A DNA stretch of 33,152 nucleotides from contig CASBRD010000424.1 in the NCBI GenBank assembly GCA_949128025.1, positions 1 to 33,152 on the forward strand, in the 5' to 3' direction. Positions 1 through 5,540 of this stretch are shown here, piece after piece. Below the pieces are notes generated by a model. That model made no database searches, had not been told where the DNA came from, and saw nothing but the letters and a program-made list of their open reading frames with translations. How positions within the stretch are numbered: position 1 is the stretch's first letter; every line of letters begins with the position of its first letter. The translations under genes were made by a program, and so were the position numbers. This stretch comes from Oscillatoriales cyanobacterium PMM_0008 (GTDB lineage: Bacteria > Cyanobacteriota > Cyanobacteriia > Cyanobacteriales > Aerosakkonemataceae).

Positions 1-526
1 CTGTCAATTCTAACTGAATTCCATCAAGTACAGGTAATTGAGTAGCACCTGTAAAAATTTCTACTCGCTGACCGGGAAACATGGCTAGAATACTTTCTGT
101 TTCCGAGTCGATTAACCAACCCAATTCGGTGCCATTTCGCGAACAATGTAATAATTTACTAAGCACTTTAGTTTGATTTTGGTCAGGGGAAAGAATTTCA
201 ATCGCCCAGTCAGGATGAATTTCAAAACGGTTAGCAATTTTACCAGAGGGTTGCATAGGGATTCTTTCCCAACGGAATACGGCGATATCTGGGATAATTG
301 AATCACCGCCAAAGGTGCAGCGTAGTTCTGTAAAAGCGTAAGCAATTTTTGGTGTTTCGGTTATCTGGTTGATGACAGTACAAAGTTTAGTCTGTAGTCG
401 GCTGTGTTCACCTTGTGGCATAGGTTTTTGAATAATTTCTCCATTGATAAATTCTGATGCAGGCTTAGTTTCTGGAAGTTGGAGGAACTCCTCTAGGATT
501 GATTTAGGTTTAATCGTTGCGATCAT
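1..526 (-). CDS. Uma2-family (DUF820) putative endonuclease, partial, upstream tandem copy
   Basis: The reading frame opens at an ATG (complement of 524-526) and stays open to the left window edge, about 175 codons, so the last dozen or so C-terminal residues are missing. The translation starts MIATIKPKSILEEF and is nearly the same as the complete neighbour at 574-1137. It keeps the PD-(D/E)XK-like residues: a Pro-Asp (PDIAVF) after a conserved ELRCTFGGDS stretch, then EILSPDQ giving the E-x-L. Uma2/DUF820 proteins are very numerous in cyanobacteria and are predicted Mg-dependent nucleases of unclear biological role, often linked to mobile DNA. It lies 47 bp downstream of its twin on the same strand, so co-transcription is likely. 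No clear Shine-Dalgarno sequence is visible. Family call firm; function inferred. Confidence 0.85.
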   Translation of the reverse strand, partial: MIATIKPKSILEEFLQLPETKPASEFINGEIIQKPMPQGEHSRLQTKLCTVINQITETPKIAYAFTELRCTFGGDSIIPDIAVFRWERIPMQPSGKIANRFEIHPDWAIEILSPDQNQTKVLSKLLHCSRNGTELGWLIDSETESILAMFPGQRVEIFTGATQLPVLDGIQLELT

Positions 527-573
527 AAGTTACTTGTGGTATGGGATGGGCTATCGCTTCTACTGAATTCAAT

Positions 574-1137
574 TCAACTAAAAGTTAACCAACCAAAAAC
601 TTGTTCAACTGTCAATTCTAACTGAATTCCATCAAGTACAGGTAATTGAGTAGCACCTGTAAAAATTTCTACTCGCTGACCGGGAAATATGGCTAGAATA
701 CTTTCTGTTTCTGAGTCGATTAACCAACCCAATTCAGTACCATTTCGCGAACAATGTAATAATTTACTAAGTACTTTAATTTGATTTTGGTCAGGGGAAA
801 GAATTTCGATCGCCCAGTCAGGATGAATTTCAAAACGGTTAGCAATTTTACCTGATGGTTCAATGGGGATTCTTTCCCATCTGAATACGGCGATATCTGG
901 GATAATTGAATCACCGCCAAAGGTGCAACGTAGTTCTGGGAAAGCGTAAGCAATTTTTGGGCTTTTAGCTACTCGATTAATCGCTTCGCAGACTTCTATT
1001 TGTAATAGGCTGTGTTCACCTTGTGGCATAGGTTTTTGAATAATTTCTCTATTGATAAATTCTGATGCAGGCTTAGTTTCTGGAAGTTGGAGGAACTCCT
1101 TTAGGATTGATTTAGGTTTGATAGTGATTGCGGTCAT
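574..1137 (-). CDS. Uma2-family (DUF820) putative endonuclease, complete tandem copy
   Basis: This 187-aa protein has the usual length for the Uma2 family. Visible PD-(D/E)XK-type residues are D81 in IIPDIAVF, E111 in EILSPDQ and K121 just after, with the conserved GWLIDSE segment (about 137-143) that packs the core sheet. The restriction-endonuclease-like fold is established for the family; substrate and cellular role are not. It is the promoter-proximal copy of a tandem duplication: the DNA at 609-1137 matches 1-526 with scattered substitutions and one extra codon after the start (MTAIT against MIAT). The main protein divergence is around residues 45-62 (LLQIEVCEAINRVAKSP here, RLQTKLCTVINQITETP in the twin). 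No good ribosome-binding site precedes the ATG. Short out-of-frame ORFs at the same relative place in both copies are shadows. Confidence 0.88.
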   Translation of the reverse strand: MTAITIKPKSILKEFLQLPETKPASEFINREIIQKPMPQGEHSLLQIEVCEAINRVAKSPKIAYAFPELRCTFGGDSIIPDIAVFRWERIPIEPSGKIANRFEIHPDWAIEILSPDQNQIKVLSKLLHCSRNGTELGWLIDSETESILAIFPGQRVEIFTGATQLPVLDGIQLELTVEQVFGWLTFS

Positions 1138-1226
1138 AGGCGGCTTGTGGTTGGAGAGGGGCTAGTTTAATTGTACGCGATCGCACTTCCCTTGAGAAAC
1201 CTAATTTTTGGGTAGGTACGAATTTT

Positions 1227-1580
1227 TCAACTGACTACTGATGAAACTTGGTTGCGATATTGCTCCGCAACGCTGGCGCGATCGCAATTCTGGAATTTTT
1301 CCCAAAAGTCAAACAACCGATCGAGAGCATCTTTTTCATCTACAGAATGAAAGAGGATAAGACTCGCCCAGGATTGGGTAGTTTCTATTTTATATCTCTC
1401 TCGTAACCATGACAAAAAATGTTCAAATTCTTGATCTTTTTCTGATTTCGGCAATCCGAGTTGATTTCTGGCGAGATCGTACCCGTAATAGAAGGACTGA
1501 AAATCAAAGATTGAGTACCGACTTAAATAGAGTGTCGGTCTTTTTTTGATTTCGGGTAAAAGTTCAGAAAAACTAATCAT
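1227..1580 (-). CDS. Probable immunity partner of the papain-fold toxin (hypothetical)
   Basis: A 117-aa acidic protein starting MISFSELLPEIKKRPTLYL. The FSELLPEIKKRPxLYL opening followed by FQSFYYGYDLARNQLGLP resembles a small family of bacterial proteins I have seen next to toxins, but I cannot name a Pfam family with certainty. A strong ribosome-binding site (AAGAGGT, 6-8 nt upstream of the ATG) supports the start. It lies 28 bp downstream of the papain-fold toxin gene on the same strand, the usual toxin-then-immunity order in polymorphic-toxin loci. The immunity role is inferred from position, size and the toxin call, not from a recognised domain. The last residues (NQVSSVVS) are polar and may be disordered. 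It has no signal peptide or membrane segment, which suits a cytosolic neutraliser. Confidence 0.6.
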   Translation of the reverse strand: MISFSELLPEIKKRPTLYLSRYSIFDFQSFYYGYDLARNQLGLPKSEKDQEFEHFLSWLRERYKIETTQSWASLILFHSVDEKDALDRLFDFWEKFQNCDRASVAEQYRNQVSSVVS

Positions 1581-1608
1581 ACTACCTCTTTTCTCTGTGA
1601 TGTTATTA

Positions 1609-1998
1609 CTAAAACTGTTCTTTGTTTATCAGATTAAGCTGATTTCCAGGTATAACGACTAAATCTTGTAACCATTCGTCTATTGGCTTTCCTTTATGGT
1701 ACAGGTTATCGAAAACTTTTTCCACTCCTTCTATGTCGATCGCAATTCCTTCATGGAATCCATTGGTGGCAATTTGCTGATTTATGCCATCATCGTAGAT
1801 AATTCCTTGTAATCCGTATGGAGAAAGAGTCTCGATTCTAATATGTCTGCCTTTAATCTGCTGGGATTTCAAGTATGATTTAATTGTCGCAGCACATTGC
1901 AAGCAGGTTCCTATGTCGTATTGTTCGGCGATCGCCCTAATTTCATCGATTTGACGAGCGGGAATTTTTCCTCCTTCATTGTTCATAGTTTTAAACAT
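1609..1998 (-). CDS. Free-standing papain-fold toxin domain (Tox-PL-2-like)
   Basis: This 129-aa protein consists of little more than one toxin domain. The pattern matches the papain-fold toxin 2 family: C32-L-Q-C35-A with the likely nucleophile at C35, then GRHIRIET, a strand with NGFHEGI carrying the probable catalytic H82, and VFDNLYHKG giving D97/N98 as the third polar residue. In polymorphic toxins this fold acts as a cysteine protease or deamidase-like effector, usually at the C-terminus of a long secreted carrier. Here no carrier, secretion or trafficking domain is attached, so it is either an orphan toxin module or part of a two-gene toxin/immunity unit with the gene 28 bp downstream. 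M5 is an alternative start; a GGAGG string occurs within the first codons (GAAGGAGGAAAA). Family call fairly confident; target unknown. Confidence 0.72.
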   Translation of the reverse strand: MFKTMNNEGGKIPARQIDEIRAIAEQYDIGTCLQCAATIKSYLKSQQIKGRHIRIETLSPYGLQGIIYDDGINQQIATNGFHEGIAIDIEGVEKVFDNLYHKGKPIDEWLQDLVVIPGNQLNLINKEQF

Positions 1999-2036
1999 CG
2001 GGCAAATTTTAAATTTCCGATTGAGAGGGAAGAATT

Positions 2037-2064
2037 GAAATCTAAAATTTGAAATCTAAAATTT
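2037..2064. repeat. 14-bp AT-rich tandem duplication
   Basis: GAAATCTAAAATTT occurs twice in perfect tandem (2037-2050 and 2051-2064) between the toxin gene and the end of the GntR gene. The same GAAATCTAAAATCTGAAAT-like wording recurs at 25366-25430, 30313-30375 and loosely near 32240-32270, so it belongs to a dispersed AT-rich repeat family of this genome. Confidence 0.8.
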
Positions 2065-2075
2065 GTAATTCCCAC

Positions 2076-3059
2076 TCACCCCAATCCCAACTCCCGCTTG
2101 AGCAAATTAATCGATTTCAAGCCAATATAGTTGTCGCAGCAAATCAACTGCGGTGGACGAATCAAATCTTCTCTGGCTTCTGAAACAGCAGCTTTCACCG
2201 CCGGAAAACTAACTTGATCGCTGATAATTGTTCTAGCACTGCGAACCAGGGCGTTAAGTTTGTAAGCGTCTCCTTTTTGAGCCGTCATCACCAACAAATC
2301 TTCACCTCGAAGACTGTGAATAATTACTTCTGACGCCCGCAAAATACCAGAACTGAGGCTAACTAGACCAACACAACTATCTTTGGGCAGATTTCTGACG
2401 ATCTGAATTTCGGAACTGTAGTCGTAGATGTCTACGGGGATAACGCGGACAGATTTAGGTGATGCGATCGCATCTGCTTCTCCGATAAAATAGCGACTGG
2501 TCACCACCGTACCACCATGAGTTTGATCCAGAAATAGGCTTAATTGCTCCAAAGGCACCAGTTGCACGGGAATTTGGAGCGCTTGTTCCAATTCCTGCAC
2601 CATCAACTCGCCAACGCCAATATCCTGGGTAGGCGCAGTTACCAGCACCCTGGCGCTACAACGCAAGCGCCAGTCCATCTCTCCCAAAAAAAGCTCCCTC
2701 GCTTGACTGAGGGTACAACCCTCTCCCAGCAGCTTATCCAAGCTTTCCTGGACGATTTTGTTGGCTTGGGGATATTGTTCTACGATCGCAGATTTTAGTC
2801 TACCTCCCCCTTCGTGACCTAGAGCGCGAACGTATATCCCCGACCCCGCCTGGGACTCCACCAGTCCGATTTCTTCTAAATGACGATATACCTTACTTAT
2901 GGTATTGCGATGCAAACCCGTCTGCATGGCGAGGGCGCGAGTGCTGGGGAGGCGGTGTCCGGGAGGAAACTGACGGGATGCGATCGCAAACCGAATTTGA
3001 TTAAATAGCTGAGTTGATGCCGGAATTTCACTATCCGGTTGAATATGAAATTGAACCAT
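2076..3059 (-). CDS. GntR-family transcriptional regulator with long C-terminal sensor region
   Basis: A 327-aa protein whose first ~75 residues are a winged helix of the GntR family: PASTQLFNQIRFAIASRQFPPGHRLPS, a helix-turn-helix around STRALAMQTGLHRNTISKVYRHLE, and the wing EIGLVESQAGSGIYV. The remaining ~250 residues are not the aminotransferase-like domain of MocR regulators or a recognisable UTRA domain. They look alpha/beta, with predicted strands such as RVLVTAPTQ, GGTVVTSRYF and SVRVIPVDIY resembling a periplasmic-binding-like effector domain; that reading is inference. The gene is divergent from the dienelactone hydrolase at 3339 with 279 bp between them, so control of that hydrolase and of itself is plausible. 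The ligand is unknown. Confidence 0.85.
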   Translation of the reverse strand: MVQFHIQPDSEIPASTQLFNQIRFAIASRQFPPGHRLPSTRALAMQTGLHRNTISKVYRHLEEIGLVESQAGSGIYVRALGHEGGGRLKSAIVEQYPQANKIVQESLDKLLGEGCTLSQARELFLGEMDWRLRCSARVLVTAPTQDIGVGELMVQELEQALQIPVQLVPLEQLSLFLDQTHGGTVVTSRYFIGEADAIASPKSVRVIPVDIYDYSSEIQIVRNLPKDSCVGLVSLSSGILRASEVIIHSLRGEDLLVMTAQKGDAYKLNALVRSARTIISDQVSFPAVKAAVSEAREDLIRPPQLICCDNYIGLKSINLLKRELGLG

Positions 3060-3338
3060 ATTAGAGCCTCCAGGGACTCACATCCAGTAGTTGAGAAAAT
3101 AATTTGACGGTAGGAACCATAAAATTGAGTTTTTATCTATATATTCAGTGTATTGTGATCGCGCAAACATATTAGCGCCAGCAAGGTTGGTAATCCGTAC
3201 TGATTAGCATAGATTATCTGCAAAGGAATCATACCGAATATGGAGAAAAATAAAATGACCCAGCCGGGTGAGATATCAATCTCTGCCGCCTTCTCAATCT
3301 AGAATCTAAACGGTGACATCACGAGGGTCAAAATCATA
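3060..3338. promoter_or_regulatory. Divergent promoter region between GntR gene and dienelactone hydrolase
   Basis: This 279-bp spacer separates two divergent start codons and must hold both promoters. It is AT-rich around 3117-3160 (TTTTTATCTATATATTC). I do not see a clean inverted repeat that would mark the GntR operator. The hydrolase-proximal part carries a 15-codon ORF with a good ribosome-binding site, listed separately. Confidence 0.5.
3255..3302 (+). CDS. Possible 15-aa leader peptide ORF upstream of dienelactone hydrolase
   Basis: ATG at 3255 is preceded by GGAG at 3242-3245 with 9 nt spacing, a better Shine-Dalgarno arrangement than the downstream hydrolase has. It reads MTQPGEISISAAFSI and stops at TAG 3300-3302, 36 bp before the hydrolase ATG. 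There is no run of one regulatory amino acid that would suggest classical attenuation. It could be a chance ORF. It would be supported if the peptide or its ribosome-binding site were conserved upstream of orthologous hydrolases. Confidence 0.3.
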   Translation: MTQPGEISISAAFSI

Positions 3339-4100
3339 ATGGCAGATTTAGAGATTCGCACATCTAACGTCAAAGTTACCAATGGGGACTTGCAAATTGA
3401 TGCTTACTATGCTGAGCCAACTGGCCCAGCGCCTTTCCCAGCGGTTATAGTATTGCAGGAGATCTTCGGGGTGAACGAACATATCCGGGACGTAACGGAA
3501 CGAATTGCTAAGGAAGGGTATATTGCTCTAGCACCCGCAATCTTTCAGCGCATCGCCCCCGGTTTCGAGACTGGCTATACCCCAGACGACATCCAAATTG
3601 GCCGGGACTACGCGCAACAAACCAAAGCATCAGAACTGCTGAGCGATATTCAAGCCACAATAGATTATCTTAAGAGCCTTTCTCAGGTAAAAAAGGACGG
3701 CTTTGGCTGCATAGGCTTCTGCTTTGGCGGTCACGTTGCCTATCTTGCCGCAACTTTAGCCGATATCAAAGCCACCGCCTCTTTCTATGGCGCAGGCATT
3801 ACCACTCGCACTCCCGGCGGCGGCGAACCCACCATTACCCGCACCAAAGACATCAAAGGCACTCTCTACGCCTTCTTTGGCATCGAGGATGCCAGCATTC
3901 CAGCCGAACAGGTTGATCAAATTGAGGCAGAATTAACAAAACATCACATTCACCATCGTGTCTTTCGCTACGATGGAGTTGACCACGGGTTTTTCTGCGA
4001 TCGTCGCGGTAGCTACGATGCAACAGCAGCAGAAGCTGCTTGGACTCAGGTTAAACAGTTGTTTCAGATGAATCTCTTGGTGAAAACTTCAAGTGAATGA
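3339..4100 (+). CDS. Dienelactone hydrolase family protein (alpha/beta hydrolase)
   Basis: A 253-aa single-domain alpha/beta hydrolase of the dienelactone hydrolase family, the normal length. The Cys-Asp-His triad is visible: C128 in the nucleophile elbow GFCFGG, D184 in GIEDASIP and H216 in DGVDHGFF. E41 in LQEIFG is the conserved glutamate that orients the nucleophile. The type enzyme opens dienelactone rings in chloroaromatic degradation; cyanobacterial members have no established substrate. It has no signal peptide, so it is cytoplasmic. The start is supported by GAGG 12-15 nt upstream, a slightly long spacing. It is divergent from a GntR regulator, a likely controller. The substrate is unknown; an ester or lactone hydrolase role follows from the family. 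Confidence 0.92.
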   Translation: MADLEIRTSNVKVTNGDLQIDAYYAEPTGPAPFPAVIVLQEIFGVNEHIRDVTERIAKEGYIALAPAIFQRIAPGFETGYTPDDIQIGRDYAQQTKASELLSDIQATIDYLKSLSQVKKDGFGCIGFCFGGHVAYLAATLADIKATASFYGAGITTRTPGGGEPTITRTKDIKGTLYAFFGIEDASIPAEQVDQIEAELTKHHIHHRVFRYDGVDHGFFCDRRGSYDATAAEAAWTQVKQLFQMNLLVKTSSE

Positions 4101-4188
4101 GGATGTCCCAGAGGTTGTAGAAGCTTTGCAGCCGTTCTTAGCCCAGATCGAAGACAAGAATTCATTACAGCCAAAGGTAAAATGCTAA
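4093..4188 (+). CDS. Possible 31-codon small ORF overlapping the hydrolase 3' end
   Basis: A GTG at 4093, inside the last codons of the hydrolase, opens a frame reading VNEDVPEVVEALQPF, then LAQIEDKNSLQPKVKC, and stopping at 4188. The composition is protein-like (amphipathic, acidic), but it is short, starts with GTG and has no clear ribosome-binding site. It could be a translationally coupled small protein, a gene remnant or chance. I recognise no family. The following 4189-4331 stretch is the rps1b leader, in which I see no further gene. Confidence 0.2.
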   Translation: MNEDVPEVVEALQPFLAQIEDKNSLQPKVKC

Positions 4189-4331
4189 GGGTAGTTGCCC
4201 TTCGAGTTCGGTCATAGCAAAAGCAACTTTAGCGTCCCCTCCCCGATCGCTAAAATACATAATTGGCTATGCCATATTTACTCTCGCCCCACTGAATTAA
4301 TCAAAATTAACCTAATCTAGTTGATTGAAAG

Positions 4332-5240
4332 ATGAAACCCAAATCGACCCCTTCTCAAGCAAACAACACATCCTTTTCTATGGATGATTTTGCCAAAGCC
4401 CTAGAAAAACACGACTTCAACTTTGAAAAAGGGCAAGTAGTACGGGGCAAAGCCTTTGAATACACCAACGATGGAGCCTATATTGACATTGGTGCAAAAT
4501 CCTCTGCTTTTCTGCCTATTCAAGAAGTTACCTTAAAAGAAGTAGACGATTTATCCGCCCTGTTGCCTTTAGGCGAAGAACAAGACTTTTTAATTATCCG
4601 CGAGCAAGATGCAGACGGACAAGTCACAGTTTCTCTAAAGGAGCTGGAAATTAAACAAACTTGGGATAAGCTGGCCGAGATGCAGGAAAACACTCAATCA
4701 GTTCAAGTCAAAGTTATCGGCGTAAATAAAGGTGGCGTCACCGTCGATGTTCGCGGATTGCGCGGCTTTATCCCCCGAAGTCACCTAATCGAAAAAGATA
4801 ATATGCCAGAACTAATCGGTCAAGCCTTAACCACCAGCTTTTTGGAACTAGATCGAACTCGCGACAAACTGGTACTTTCCCAGCGCTTAGCCAGTCAATC
4901 TGCCCGATTTAGCGAAATGGAACTAGGACAGCTGGTAGAGGGTAAAATTAGCAGTATCAAGCCCTTCGGGCTATTCGTCGATATGGGAGGAACCACAGGT
5001 CTGCTCCACATCAAACAGATCAGCCAAACCTATATCGAATCCCTCCCCAATTTCTTTCAGGTAGGTCAGCCCATTAAAGCAATGATAGTCGATCTTGACG
5101 AAGGAAGAAGCCGAATTTCCCTTTCCACCAGAGTTCTAGAAAATCACCCCGGTGAAATGCTAGAAAACATGGCTGAGGTAATGGCTTCAGCAGAAGCACG
5201 CGCCCAACGCGCCAGTAAAAATCTTTCAACTGCCAATTAA
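4332..5240 (+). CDS. rps1b: S1 RNA-binding domain protein, 30S ribosomal protein S1 paralogue (Rps1b-like)
   Basis: This 302-aa protein has three S1 OB-fold RNA-binding repeats: about 34-104 (GQVVRGKAFEYTNDGAYIDIG), 120-185 (VKVIGVNKGGVTVDVRGLRGF) and 197-268 (LVEGKISSIKPFGLFVDMGG). Cyanobacteria typically carry two three-repeat S1 proteins, Rps1a (about 330 aa) and the shorter Rps1b. The shorter length and Ser/Thr/Asn-rich N-terminus favour Rps1b; this assignment is from memory of the family. S1 proteins bind mRNA leaders on the 30S subunit; the specific role of Rps1b is less clear. The gene appears monocistronic, with long spacers on both sides. The ATG lies after a short AT-rich leader with only a weak ribosome-binding sequence (GAAAG). 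Confidence 0.82.
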   Translation: MKPKSTPSQANNTSFSMDDFAKALEKHDFNFEKGQVVRGKAFEYTNDGAYIDIGAKSSAFLPIQEVTLKEVDDLSALLPLGEEQDFLIIREQDADGQVTVSLKELEIKQTWDKLAEMQENTQSVQVKVIGVNKGGVTVDVRGLRGFIPRSHLIEKDNMPELIGQALTTSFLELDRTRDKLVLSQRLASQSARFSEMELGQLVEGKISSIKPFGLFVDMGGTTGLLHIKQISQTYIESLPNFFQVGQPIKAMIVDLDEGRSRISLSTRVLENHPGEMLENMAEVMASAEARAQRASKNLSTAN

Positions 5241-5264
5241 ACTAGGGGCTAGGGGCTAGGGGAA

Positions 5265-5292
5265 GAGCAGGAGAGAGGGAGAGCAGGAGAGA
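5265..5292. repeat. Short purine-rich direct repeat
   Basis: GAGCAGGAGAGA occurs at 5265-5276 and 5281-5292 (period 16). It is preceded by copies of GGGGCTA at about 5244-5262. This is low-complexity repeat DNA directly after the rps1b stop codon. Confidence 0.75.
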
Positions 5293-5315
5293 ATAACTAA
5301 TGCCCTTTTGCCCAA

Positions 5316-5437
5316 CAATACCTTCGCCAAGCCGAAAAATGGACTAATTTGTAGGTTGGGTTGAGGTACGAAACCCAAGGCATTTGTTGGGTTTCGCTTC
5401 ACTCAACCCAACCTACAAAGAAATGGCGAAGGTATTG
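5316..5437. repeat. Nested dispersed palindrome (copy 1), three inverted arms
   Basis: Three concentric perfect inverted repeats: outer CAATACCTTCGCCA (5316-5329 with 5424-5437), middle TTTGTAGGTTGGGTTGAG (5348-5365 with 5402-5419) and inner CGAAACCCAA (5369-5378 with 5387-5396). The middle and inner arms recur at 20761-20837. There is no ORF inside. This fits a non-autonomous palindromic repeat or MITE-like element. It fills most of the 300-bp spacer before the protease array and may also act as a terminator for rps1b. Confidence 0.85.
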
Positions 5438-5540
5438 CCCAAAAAAACCAGGTTTTCGACCACAAGTGTTGGAGAGCAAACTTGGTATTACTTGCTTGGA
5501 TAGACCTAACAAAACAGGACTTTAAAAAGGTAGATAAATC

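Noticed and set aside
112..953. Two 77-aa minus-strand ORFs (112-345 and 720-953) in both Uma2 copies
   Set aside because: They are the same out-of-frame shadow in each duplicate; the PD-(D/E)XK-bearing frame explains the region.
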